DNA from: JACMMS01 sp043772865
GTDB taxonomy: Bacteria > Pseudomonadota > Gammaproteobacteria > Burkholderiales > Methylophilaceae
Length of the DNA stretch: 17,594 nucleotides
Reading direction: 5' to 3'
NCBI GenBank assembly: GCA_043772865.1
Contig: JAYVFU010000040.1
Coordinates: forward strand, 1-17,594
Shown here: piece by piece, positions 1 to 7,249 of the stretch
Layout: each line of letters starts with the position of its first letter
Numbering within the stretch: position 1 is the stretch's first letter
Program-made: the position numbers and the translations under genes
Notes under the pieces: generated by a model
Told to the model about the DNA's origin: nothing
What the model saw: only the letters and a program-made list of their open reading frames with translations
Database searches by the model: none

Positions 1-98
1 GAGAAAATTGAAACACTATCCTCTCCATCGAAAAGTAGCCGAATTGCTGTGATAAGCTGCCGTCTTGCTACGTCAATTTTACTAAGATTCGTATCCAT
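1..98 (-). CDS. Partial hypothetical protein, N-terminus only
   Basis: An open frame on the minus strand begins with ATG at 98-96 and runs off the left edge with no stop, giving 32 codons that start MDTNLSKIDVARRQL. An AGGA Shine-Dalgarno motif (minus strand, 106-103) lies 4 bases before the ATG, which supports a real start. The fragment is helical in character, with a conserved-looking 'KIDVARRQLITAIRLLFDGED' style of sequence (split here at residues 7-27). It resembles the start of small uncharacterised proteobacterial proteins that open with an ARRQL-type helix followed by an acidic turn and 'SVS', but I cannot name the family with certainty. It lies 39 bases downstream of xth on the same strand and could be co-transcribed with it. 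No function is proposed. Confidence 0.55.
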   Translation of the reverse strand, partial: MDTNLSKIDVARRQLITAIRLLFDGEDSVSIF

Positions 99-137
99 AT
101 TTTCCTAAACTTAGAGTGAGTTATTTTGAAAAAATTT

Positions 138-911
138 CTAATCTGAATACTCCACAATCAAAGGCGCATGATCACTAAACCTCTCTGCCTTATAAACACT
201 AGTCGAAACCGCTTTTGCCGCGATAGCTGGCGTAGCAATCTGATAATCAATCCGCCAACCCACATTTTTTGCCCAGGCTTGCCCACGGTTGCTCCACCAT
301 GTATAGCAGTCGTCAGTGGTTTCAGGGTGTAACTTACGGTAAACATCTACCCAGCCAACTTGGTCAAATAAATCGCTTAGCCATGCACGTTCTTCTGGTA
401 AAAAACCTGAGTTTTTCTTATTGCCTTTGTAGTTTTTTAAATCGGCTTCTTTGTGGGCGATATTCCAGTCACCACAAATAATCACTTCGCGGCCGCTGGC
501 GACTAAAGCTTGTAAGTGTGGCAAAAATCTTGCCATGACGCTGAATTTAAAAGCTTGGCGCTCTTCTCCGCTGGAGCCGCTGGGTAAATAGAGTGAAATT
601 ACGCTTAAATTAGCAAACTGGCATTCTAAGTAACGCCCTTCATCATCAATATCGGTTAAACCTAAACCTTCAATCACTAAGTCTGGCTTCACTTTTGAGT
701 AGATGCCCACACCGCTATAGCCTTTTTTAACCGCGTAGTGAAAATAGCCAAAATACCCTGTAGGGTTGTGCATTTCTGCCGTCAAATCTAAGGCTAGGGC
801 TTTTAATTCTTGCATGCAAACAATATCGGCATCTTGTGTTTTTAACCAAGGGTATAAACCTTTGTTTGCGGCAGACCTGATGCCATTGAGGTTTAGCGAT
901 ATAATCTTCAA
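138..911 (-). CDS. xth: Exodeoxyribonuclease III (AP endonuclease)
   Basis: This is a 257-residue enzyme of the exonuclease III / endonuclease-exonuclease-phosphatase fold, full length for the family. It cleaves DNA 5' of abasic sites in base-excision repair and degrades 3' ends of duplex DNA. Visible active-site motifs, in order, are LNLNG (Asn7), QELK (metal-binding Glu35), the LYLPSG tyrosine (Tyr108), GDWN (Asp148, Asn150), RIDY (Asp222) and SDHAP (Asp247, His248); all expected catalytic positions are present. The start is TTG at 911-909: the frame has an upstream TAA with no ATG between, and a purine-rich GAGAG lies about 6 bases ahead. The stop is TAG at 140-138. It diverges from pyrE, leaving only 38 bases between the two start codons, so at least one promoter must overlap the other gene. 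The main alternative is a paralogue assignment (exoA versus xthA). Confidence 0.95.
   Translation of the reverse strand: MKIISLNLNGIRSAANKGLYPWLKTQDADIVCMQELKALALDLTAEMHNPTGYFGYFHYAVKKGYSGVGIYSKVKPDLVIEGLGLTDIDDEGRYLECQFANLSVISLYLPSGSSGEERQAFKFSVMARFLPHLQALVASGREVIICGDWNIAHKEADLKNYKGNKKNSGFLPEERAWLSDLFDQVGWVDVYRKLHPETTDDCYTWWSNRGQAWAKNVGWRIDYQIATPAIAAKAVSTSVYKAERFSDHAPLIVEYSD
900..905 (+). promoter_or_regulatory. Candidate -10 box for pyrE
   Basis: A perfect TATAAT lies at 900-905, inside the first codons of the divergent xth gene. It would place transcription start near 912 and give pyrE a leader of about 38 bases. No good TTGACA-like -35 is seen at 16-18 bases spacing (the 877-882 hexamer is CTGATG), so this is a weak, position-based call. 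No clear Shine-Dalgarno precedes pyrE, which begins ATGATG in an AT-rich stretch. Confidence 0.3.
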
Positions 912-949
912 AATTACTCTCTTTTCTATTATTTACAATAAGCTTAAAT

Positions 950-1621
950 ATGATGTTAAACACTGCACAAAATTTTACAGAAAAACATATCGAAGAATTT
1001 ATTAAATTTTCAATCGATAAAAACGTACTACAATTTGGTGAGTTTAAAACTAAAGCGGGACGTTTAAGTCCTTACTTTTTTAATGCGGGCTTATTTAATG
1101 ATGGCATTAGCTTAATGAAACTAGGCGAGTTTTATGCTGCGGCCATCAGCAAATCTGGCATTGAGTTTGATATGTTATTTGGCCCAGCCTATAAAGGTAT
1201 TACTTTAGCCGCCAGCATTGCCATTGCTTTTGCAGCGGCTGGGCGCAATATTCCCTATGCTTACAACCGCAAAGAGGCTAAAGATCATGGTGAAGGCGGC
1301 ACGATTGTCGGCGCACCATTACAAGGACGTGTATTGATTATTGATGATGTTATTTCTGCAGGTACATCAGTACGCGAATCAGTTGAAATGATAAAAACCA
1401 ATGGCGCAATAGCTTGTGGTGTAGCGATTGCGATTGATCGCCAAGAAAAAGGATTAGGTGAGTTATCTGCTGTCCAAGAAGTAATGCAAGTTAATAACCT
1501 GCCTGTTTGTGCAATTGCTAACTTAAATGGCCTAGTAAAATACTTGAAAAATAAACCAGATATGGCACAATATTTGCAACTTGTACAAAGTTACCGCAGC
1601 CAATTCGGTGTTGCGGACTAA
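950..1621 (+). CDS. pyrE: Orotate phosphoribosyltransferase
   Basis: A 223-residue type I phosphoribosyltransferase that joins orotate to PRPP to form orotidine 5'-monophosphate in pyrimidine synthesis, in the cytosol as a dimer. The sequence shows the N-terminal orotate-site region KTKAGRLSPYFFN (residues 33-45), FGPAYKG (77-83), the catalytic flexible loop NRKEAKDHGEGG (106-117) and the PRPP-binding signature VLIIDDVISAGTS (128-140). The length matches the bacterial enzyme (about 213-230). Two consecutive ATG codons (950 and 953) offer starts differing by one residue, and no strong ribosome binding site separates them. The stop is TAA at 1619-1621, 13 bases ahead of the next gene on the same strand, so a short operon is likely. 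Confidence 0.97.
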   Translation: MMLNTAQNFTEKHIEEFIKFSIDKNVLQFGEFKTKAGRLSPYFFNAGLFNDGISLMKLGEFYAAAISKSGIEFDMLFGPAYKGITLAASIAIAFAAAGRNIPYAYNRKEAKDHGEGGTIVGAPLQGRVLIIDDVISAGTSVRESVEMIKTNGAIACGVAIAIDRQEKGLGELSAVQEVMQVNNLPVCAIANLNGLVKYLKNKPDMAQYLQLVQSYRSQFGVAD

Positions 1622-1634
1622 AACTAAGGGATTT

Positions 1635-2318
1635 ATGTCTTTTGTGCGTCAATTTTGTTATGTATTACTGACATTAATGGTCACATCTATACTTAACGTT
1701 GCGCAGGCTAAGGTTATTAAATGGGTCGATGAAAAAGGCGTTACTCATTACAGTGATAGCCTACCAACAAAATATACTGGGCATAGCACCATCGAACTCA
1801 GTGAGCGCGCAACCGTCATTAAACATAACAAACCCATTAGTGTAGTGGATGAACAAGCTGGCTCTGAAAAACAAGAGCAAGATAAAAAAGATAAGGCTTT
1901 GCTAGGTTCTTACAGCTCTGCACAAGAAATTGATGCAGCGCGTGACCGTAATTTACAAATAGATTTAGCTACCGTGCAAACCTTAAATCAGCAAAAGCAA
2001 GTAACAGAAATACGCGGTGCAGCCTATATTAAAACAAGTGATACATTAACTAAACAAAAGAAACCATTGCCCGCAAATTTAGTGACTGACTTAGCAACTT
2101 ATAAAGCAGATTTAGCTAAAATCGAGAGCAAAATTACAGAAAATAAAACGCGCATGGAACAAACTAAACAACGTTATGAAGCCGAGAAAGCAAGATACAT
2201 TAGTTTAAAATCTAGCGAACCTAATGCAATATTACCTAATACGGCTCAGCCAGCAACTGGTAATAACGTACCAGCTAATTCAAAACCGGCTGGCACCCAG
2301 CCAGCACCTAATAAGTAG
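1635..2318 (+). CDS. Secreted DUF4124-domain protein with coiled coil
   Basis: A 227-residue protein of unknown function. Residues 1-25 form a signal peptide ending in AQA, predicting export to the periplasm. Next comes a short DUF4124 domain (about 26-60) with the family pattern 'K-W-V-D-E-K-G-V-T-H-Y-S-D-S-L-P'. After a charged linker there is a segment like 'EIDAARDRNLQ' (98-108), then a Lys/Glu/Gln-rich stretch (about 152-190) likely to be coiled coil, and a low-complexity Pro/Ala/Asn tail (about 196-227). The ATG at 1635 is chosen because AAGGG (1626-1630) sits 4 bases ahead and the signal peptide begins there; the frame is open back to 1581 but that would overlap pyrE by 41 bases and bury the signal peptide. 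DUF4124 proteins are thought to be envelope-associated, but their role is unknown. Confidence 0.85.
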   Translation: MSFVRQFCYVLLTLMVTSILNVAQAKVIKWVDEKGVTHYSDSLPTKYTGHSTIELSERATVIKHNKPISVVDEQAGSEKQEQDKKDKALLGSYSSAQEIDAARDRNLQIDLATVQTLNQQKQVTEIRGAAYIKTSDTLTKQKKPLPANLVTDLATYKADLAKIESKITENKTRMEQTKQRYEAEKARYISLKSSEPNAILPNTAQPATGNNVPANSKPAGTQPAPNK

Positions 2319-2381
2319 CGTTATAAGTTCAGATTTTTGAATACATATAAATTAAGCAATAATTTTTGAAAAAAACAGAAG

Positions 2382-2540
2382 TCCGTCATTCCCGCATACG
2401 ACTTCGTAAGTGCTTTAGCACTTAGCGAATCGGAGTACCCTTGTGGTGCGTAGAGCCTGCCCTCGAATGCTTGAATCGGGGGCGGGAACCTAGGCGAGCT
2501 AGAAACCTAACTGGATTCCCGCCTACGCGGGAATGACGGA
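2382..2540. repeat. 159-base structured repeat element (REP/MITE-like)
   Basis: The element fills the convergent gap between the DUF4124 gene and gatB. Its ends are a perfect 14-bp inverted repeat, TCCGTCATTCCCGC (2382-2395) and its complement (2527-2540). Inside are three stem-loops: 2403-2429 (11 bp with one bulged G at 2425, loop 2414-2417), 2456-2486 (11 bp including two G-T pairs, loop 2467-2475) and 2515-2534 (8 bp, loop CTAC). The last shares its right arm with the terminal repeat, so the two pairings exclude each other. It is more GC-rich than its surroundings and has no open frame of note. T-runs lie just outside both ends (2549-2554 on plus; the A-run at 2369-2376 read on minus). 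Such CCGTCATTCCCGC hairpins are known as dispersed intergenic repeats in proteobacteria. It may also help stop transcription from both sides. No target-site duplication was seen. Confidence 0.8.
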
Positions 2541-2596
2541 AATAAGGGTTTTTTGATTGAATGAGATTGAAGGTGTAAACAATTTCATGCAAAGGT

Positions 2597-4060
2597 TTAA
2601 GCAGTTAATTTCTTTTTAAGTATTTCATTAACCTGCGCAGGGTTGGCTTTACCTTTGGAGGCTTTCATCGCCTGCCCTACCAGCGCGTTAAAGGCTTTTT
2701 CTTTACCTGCTTTAAATTCTTCTATCATAGCTGCATTAGCAGCTAACACTTCATCAATAATCGTTTCAATCGCACCGCTGTCAGATTCTTGTTTTAAGCC
2801 TTTAGCCTCAATAATTGAATCTACTTCACCACCGTTTAACCACATGGCTTCAAACACTTGCTTGGCGGCATTATTTGAAATCGTATTATCTGAAATGCGT
2901 TTTAGCAATTGGCTAAGTTGCACTGGTGAAATAGGTGATGCAGAGATTAGTTTATCTTCTGCATTTAATTTGGCTGAAATACTCCCCATTACCCAGTTTG
3001 CAGCTTGTTTAGCATCACTACCAGCGTTTACAGTTGCTATAAAATAACCCGCTAAATCACGGCTTGAAGTCAGGCTAGAAGCATCATAGCTCGATAGCGC
3101 ATACTCACTTTCAAAACGTGCTTTCATCGCTTCTGGCAATTCTGGCATCAAGGCTCTAACTGCGTTTTTATCAGCCTCAGTCACTTCCAACGGCAATAAA
3201 TCTGGATCTGGAAAGTAGCGATAATCGTTAGCTTCTTCCTTATTACGCATGGCTTTGGTCTCACCCGTATCTGGGTTAAACAACACCGTGGCTTGTTGAA
3301 TTTTACCGCCATCTTCTAGTGTTTCAATCTGCCAGCGTGTTTCGTATTCAATCGCTTGTTGCATAAACTTAAATGAGTTTAAGTTTTTAATTTCACGACG
3401 GGTACCCAATTTTTCAGTGCCTTTGGGGCGTACAGACACATTCACATCGCAACGAAAACTACCCTCTTGCATATTGCCATCGCAAATACCTATCCATTGC
3501 ACCAGCTCGTGCAATTTTTTTGCATAAGCGACGGCTTCAGCCGCAGAGCGCATATCTGGCTCTGTCACAATTTCTAAAAGTGGCGTACCTGCTCGGTTCA
3601 AGTCAATGCCACTCATTCTATCAACCGCACCTGTTGATTTTAAATCATGCACAGATTTACCCGCATCTTCTTCCAAATGCGCACGCGTGATATTAATCAC
3701 TTTTTCATAGGCGGCATGTTTACCAACGGCAGGCACTTGAATAGTCACTTTGCCTTTGCCAACCACTGGCAACTCAAACTGGCTAATTTGGTAGCCTTTT
3801 GGTAAATCTGGGTAAAAATAGTTTTTACGCGAAAATACTGAGCGCAATGGAATTTCTGCATCAATCGCCAAACCAAATTTAATCGCACATTTAACCGCTT
3901 CAGCATTCAACACTGGCAATACACCAGGCAAGGCAGTGCTCACTTCGCATGCTTGCGTGTTAGGCGCTGCGCCAAAAGCGGTAGATGCGCCGCTAAATTG
4001 CTTGGTTTTAGTTTGTAATTGTGTGTGGGTTTCTAACCCAATAACCACTTCCCATTCCAT
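2597..4060 (-). CDS. gatB: Asp-tRNA(Asn)/Glu-tRNA(Gln) amidotransferase subunit B
   Basis: A 487-residue subunit that binds the mischarged tRNA and holds the kinase site activating Asp/Glu on the tRNA. Motifs: VIGLETHTQL (6-15), the YFYPDLPKGYQISQF block (81-95), HLEEDAGK (128-135) and the signature LNRAGTPLLEIVTEPD (154-169). The C-terminal third is the helical, YqeY-like tRNA-binding tail. The start at ATG 4060-4058 is preferred over a frame-extending start at 4102, because translation then begins MEWEVVIGLE as in the family. GAAGGA lies 8 bases ahead, and the ATG overlaps the gatA stop by one base (TAATG), implying translational coupling. The stop is TAA at 2599-2597. It is the last gene of gatCAB. 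Confidence 0.97.
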   Translation of the reverse strand: MEWEVVIGLETHTQLQTKTKQFSGASTAFGAAPNTQACEVSTALPGVLPVLNAEAVKCAIKFGLAIDAEIPLRSVFSRKNYFYPDLPKGYQISQFELPVVGKGKVTIQVPAVGKHAAYEKVINITRAHLEEDAGKSVHDLKSTGAVDRMSGIDLNRAGTPLLEIVTEPDMRSAAEAVAYAKKLHELVQWIGICDGNMQEGSFRCDVNVSVRPKGTEKLGTRREIKNLNSFKFMQQAIEYETRWQIETLEDGGKIQQATVLFNPDTGETKAMRNKEEANDYRYFPDPDLLPLEVTEADKNAVRALMPELPEAMKARFESEYALSSYDASSLTSSRDLAGYFIATVNAGSDAKQAANWVMGSISAKLNAEDKLISASPISPVQLSQLLKRISDNTISNNAAKQVFEAMWLNGGEVDSIIEAKGLKQESDSGAIETIIDEVLAANAAMIEEFKAGKEKAFNALVGQAMKASKGKANPAQVNEILKKKLTA

Positions 4061-5538
4061 TATTGTTTTCCTTCTGGCATAGCAGGCATTTGCATATGCC
4101 AATCTGTTACTTGTTGATATTGATGCGCAACATTCAGCATGCGTGCTTCATCAAAGTAATTGCCAATAATTTGCAAACCTACCGGCAAGTCTTTGCCATC
4201 TTCACTCGTGGCAAAACCCGCTGGAATGCTCATGCCTGGCAAGCCTGCTAAGTTGGTTGAGATGGTATAAATATCTTGCAAATACATGGCGACTGGGTCA
4301 TCGGTTTTTTCACCCGTTTTAAATGCGGTAGAAGGCGCAGCTGGCCCCATAATCACATCACATTTTTTGAAAGCATCAGTAAAATCTTGTGCGATTAAGC
4401 GGCGAATTTGTTGTGCTTTAAGATAATATGCATCGTAATAACCAGCACTTAGCACGTAAGTGCCAATCAAAATACGGCGTTTTACTTCTGCGCCAAAGCC
4501 CTCAGCGCGACTTTTCATATACATATCCATCAAGTCATCATACTGCGCTGCACGATGACCAAATCGCACACCATCATAACGTGATAGGTTACTAGAAGCT
4601 TCTGCTGGCGCTAATACGTAATAAACAGGGATAGATAAACTCGTGTTTGGCAGACTGATATCGATAATTTCTGCTCCTAGCTTTTTGTATTGTTCAATCG
4701 CCGCTTCAATGACTTTAGCGACAGAAGCATCTAAACCTTCAGCAAAATATTCACGTGGTAAACCAATTTTTAAACCTTTAAGTGATTGCGTTAAATTGCG
4801 ACTATAGTCTTCTTTGGGATGATTAACGCTGGTAGAGTCGCGCTCATCAAAACCTGCCATCACGTTCATCATCAGCGCACAATCTTCTGCCGATTTTGCC
4901 ATTGGGCCTGCTTGGTCAAGGCTTGATGCAAAGGCAATCATGCCGTAGCGTGATACTAGGCCATAGGTGGGCTTTAAACCTGTAAAGCCACAAAGCGAGG
5001 CGGGTTGGCGAATTGAGCCACCCGTATCTGTACCAGTGGCAGCCGCGCAAAGCCTTGCAGCGACTGCTGCGGCAGAGCCGCCAGAACTACCGCCCGGCAC
5101 GCGCGAAAAATCCCATGGATTTTTTACGCCACCAAAAAATGAAGTTTCATTAGATGAACCCATGGCAAATTCATCCATATTGGTTTTGCCCAAATTGACC
5201 GCGCCTGCCGCATTAAACTGACTAATTACATGGGCATCATAAGGTGCAACAAAGTTTGCCAGCATTTTAGAGCCACAGGTAGTGAGCCAATCTTTTGCGC
5301 AAAATATATCTTTTTGTGCAAAGGGTATACCCGTCAAAATATCTGCTGTGCCTGCCGCAATACGCGCGTCTGCTGCATGCGCTTGCGCCAGTGTTTTAGG
5401 TTCATCCAGGGTGATATAAGCATTAATGGCTGGGTTAAATTGATGAATACGATTGAGATATTCTTGCGTGAGTTCTACACTGGAAATGGTTTTGGCTTGA
5501 AGCGCACTGCTCAAGTTTTTTAAGCTGCTGTTAATCAT
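4060..5538 (-). CDS. gatA: Asp-tRNA(Asn)/Glu-tRNA(Gln) amidotransferase subunit A
   Basis: A 492-residue amidase-signature enzyme that hydrolyses glutamine and supplies ammonia through an internal channel to GatB. The Ser-cisSer-Lys triad is intact: Lys76 (in FAQKDIF), cis-Ser151 (in GGSSGGS) and nucleophile Ser175 (in TDTGGSIRQPA). The 75- and 24-residue spacings equal those of Staphylococcus aureus GatA (Lys79, Ser154, Ser178). Length is typical (about 480-495). The ATG at 5538-5536 follows a weak GAG motif. It starts 59 bases after the gatC stop, a gap with no feature I can name, and its stop overlaps the gatB start by one base. It acts in the cytosol as part of the GatCAB trimer. Confidence 0.97.
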   Translation of the reverse strand: MINSSLKNLSSALQAKTISSVELTQEYLNRIHQFNPAINAYITLDEPKTLAQAHAADARIAAGTADILTGIPFAQKDIFCAKDWLTTCGSKMLANFVAPYDAHVISQFNAAGAVNLGKTNMDEFAMGSSNETSFFGGVKNPWDFSRVPGGSSGGSAAAVAARLCAAATGTDTGGSIRQPASLCGFTGLKPTYGLVSRYGMIAFASSLDQAGPMAKSAEDCALMMNVMAGFDERDSTSVNHPKEDYSRNLTQSLKGLKIGLPREYFAEGLDASVAKVIEAAIEQYKKLGAEIIDISLPNTSLSIPVYYVLAPAEASSNLSRYDGVRFGHRAAQYDDLMDMYMKSRAEGFGAEVKRRILIGTYVLSAGYYDAYYLKAQQIRRLIAQDFTDAFKKCDVIMGPAAPSTAFKTGEKTDDPVAMYLQDIYTISTNLAGLPGMSIPAGFATSEDGKDLPVGLQIIGNYFDEARMLNVAHQYQQVTDWHMQMPAMPEGKQ

Positions 5539-5597
5539 ACTGACTCAATTATTTTATGCGAAATGTTGGGCTGGTTTAAAACGGTTTTTTAAAGCCT

Positions 5598-5912
5598 TTA
5601 CTCAATGACTTTAGGCACAAGATATAAGCCATCTGCAATGGCTTGTTCGTTAGAACCGTTGCCTAAAATAGGCGCATTTTTCTGAAATTCTTCACGCAAG
5701 TTGATTTTAGTGACTACATCAGGGCGCAAGCGTTGCACCACATCTTGTGAATGTGACATTGGCGTGATGCCAGTGGTATCGATAGCTTGCATTTGCTCTA
5801 TTAAGCCTAAAATACCAGTAAGTTTGGTTAAGGTTTCATCCGCTTCTTGATCGCTAACCTCAATGCGCGCCAAATGCGCAATACGTTTGATATCTGCTTG
5901 AGTTAATGCCAT
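5598..5912 (-). CDS. gatC: Asp-tRNA(Asn)/Glu-tRNA(Gln) amidotransferase subunit C
   Basis: A 104-residue small subunit that wraps around and stabilises the GatA-GatB interface; it has no catalytic residues of its own. The N-terminus MALTQADIKRIAHLARIEVS matches the conserved helix of the family, followed by the 'LGLIEQMQAIDTTGITPMSH' region and the 'LRPDVV' and 'NAP' motifs toward the C-terminus. It is slightly longer than many GatC proteins (about 95). It is the first gene of a gatC-gatA-gatB operon on the minus strand and diverges from mreB across 206 bases. An upstream AAAG-type purine stretch is a weak ribosome binding site. Presence of GatCAB suggests the cell lacks GlnRS and/or AsnRS, or uses both routes; this cannot be settled from the window. 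Confidence 0.95.
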   Translation of the reverse strand: MALTQADIKRIAHLARIEVSDQEADETLTKLTGILGLIEQMQAIDTTGITPMSHSQDVVQRLRPDVVTKINLREEFQKNAPILGNGSNEQAIADGLYLVPKVIE

Positions 5913-6118
5913 ATTTATTGATCTTTACGCTTAAAGTAATCTTAAATTGTACTGTTACGCTTAATTTTAAACGCATTATCGGTTATTATAATACGTTATA
6001 TTGCGTTGCGATTTGTGCAATGTAAATTAAGCTTTTAATTCTGCCATTTAAATTCTAACTATTAAAAATTTGGCAATTAACGCTTAAAACTAGCAAGTTT
6101 TCACAGGATAATCACAAT
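5913..6118. promoter_or_regulatory. Divergent gatC/mreB control region
   Basis: This 206-base AT-rich gap must carry promoters for gatCAB (minus) and the mre operon (plus). A TATAAT lies at 5987-5992 on plus and an overlapping TATAAT at 5990-5985 on minus, the core being TATTATAATA. Neither has a convincing -35 at normal spacing, so exact promoters are not assigned. The 8-mer ACGCTTAA occurs three times in the same orientation, at 5927-5934, 5957-5964 and 6080-6087; the first two extend to TTACGCTTAA and are exactly 30 bases apart. AGGA (6105-6108) is the mreB ribosome binding site, 10 bases before its ATG. Confidence 0.45.
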
Positions 6119-7162
6119 ATGTTCGGTTTTATAAATAGTTACTTTTCTAACGATTTAGCAATTGATTTAGGTACTGCAAACACACTCATTTACGCGCGCG
6201 GTAAAGGCATTGTATTAGATGAACCTTCTGTTGTAGCGATTCGCCTGGAAGGCGGCCCTAACGGTAAAAAAATGTTATTGGCAGTGGGCGCAGAGGCAAA
6301 AGGCATGCTGGGTCGCGCGCCGGGCAATATTCAAGCGATTCGCCCAATGAAAGATGGCGTGATTGCAGACTTTACGATTACTGAGCAAATGCTCAAACAT
6401 TTCATTAAAAAAGTACATGAAGCGCGTTGGTTTTCACCTAGCCCACGCATTATTATTTGTGTGCCTGTAGGCTCTACCCAAGTGGAGCGCCGCGCTATCA
6501 AAGAATCTGCTGAACGCGCTGGTGCTAAACAAGTATTTTTGATTGAAGAACCCATGGCTGCTGCAATTGGTGCAGGCATGCCAGTGGCTGAAGCGACAGG
6601 TTCTATGGTGGTCGATATCGGTGGTGGTACAACAGAAGTAGGTGTGATTTCACTAGGCGGTATTGTTTACGCAAAATCTGAGCGTGTAGGTGGCGATAAA
6701 TTTGACCAAGCGATCATTGATTACATCCGTCGCAATTATGGTATGCAAATTTCTGAACCAACAGCTGAAGCTATCAAGAAGAGAATTGGCTCAGCTTTTC
6801 CAGGCTCTGAAGTTCTAGAAATGGAAGTAACAGGTCGTAACTTGGCTGAAGGCTTACCACGTAAATTTACGATATCTAGTAACGAAATTTTAGAGGCACT
6901 CACTGAGCCACTCAACTCGATTGTTGGTGCAGTTAAATCTGCGCTTGAGCAAACACCGCCTGAACTAGGTGCAGATATTGCCGAAAATGGCATGGTACTC
7001 ACTGGCGGCGGTGCACTGCTACGTGATTTAGACCGTTTATTAGTAGAAGAAACTGGCTTGCCAGTCATTGTCGCAGAAGATCCATTAACCTGTGTGGCAC
7101 GTGGCTGTGGACGTGCTTTAGAAGAGATGGATAAATTGGGCAATGTTTTTTCACACGAGTAA
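6119..7162 (+). CDS. mreB: Rod-shape actin homologue MreB
   Basis: A 347-residue bacterial actin that polymerises under the inner membrane and guides side-wall synthesis. The ATPase signatures are present: phosphate-1 DLGTANT (16-22), connecting region IEEPMAAAIG (142-151), phosphate-2 VVDIGGGTTEVG (164-175) and the adenosine motif LTGGGALLRDLD (294-305). The N-terminal MFGFINSYFS is the amphipathic membrane-anchoring segment seen in Gram-negative MreB. Length is typical (about 347). It is the first gene of mreB-mreC-mreD-mrdA-rodA-rlpA. A 175-base gap separates it from mreC, wider than the other joints in the cluster, so mreB may also be made from a separate, shorter transcript as in other proteobacteria; that is inference. 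Confidence 0.98.
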   Translation: MFGFINSYFSNDLAIDLGTANTLIYARGKGIVLDEPSVVAIRLEGGPNGKKMLLAVGAEAKGMLGRAPGNIQAIRPMKDGVIADFTITEQMLKHFIKKVHEARWFSPSPRIIICVPVGSTQVERRAIKESAERAGAKQVFLIEEPMAAAIGAGMPVAEATGSMVVDIGGGTTEVGVISLGGIVYAKSERVGGDKFDQAIIDYIRRNYGMQISEPTAEAIKKRIGSAFPGSEVLEMEVTGRNLAEGLPRKFTISSNEILEALTEPLNSIVGAVKSALEQTPPELGADIAENGMVLTGGGALLRDLDRLLVEETGLPVIVAEDPLTCVARGCGRALEEMDKLGNVFSHE

Positions 7163-7249
7163 TTAAGCTTTTTACTTACCAGTCGACTGCTGCTTAATAT
7201 TAATAAAAGCCTTTAATCTACTTACTCGCCAATATGTTATTTAATTGCT

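Noticed and set aside
1581..1634. An upstream in-frame start for the DUF4124 protein at 1581.
   Set aside because: It overlaps the pyrE coding region by 41 bases and places 18 residues before the signal peptide; ATG 1635 has an AAGGG ribosome binding site and begins at the signal peptide.
2319..2596. A small gene or CRISPR array in the convergent gap.
   Set aside because: No frame with a ribosome binding site was seen and there are no evenly spaced direct repeats; the structure is a single inverted-repeat element.
4061..4102. An upstream in-frame start for gatB at 4102.
   Set aside because: It adds 14 residues absent from the family and lies inside gatA; the ATG at 4060 has a well-spaced GAAGGA and the TAATG overlap typical of coupled genes.
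7162..7198. An inverted repeat ATTAAGC/GCTTAAT just after the mreB stop as a terminator.
   Set aside because: The loop is 23 bases, the stem is AT-rich and no T-run follows, so an intrinsic terminator is not supported.
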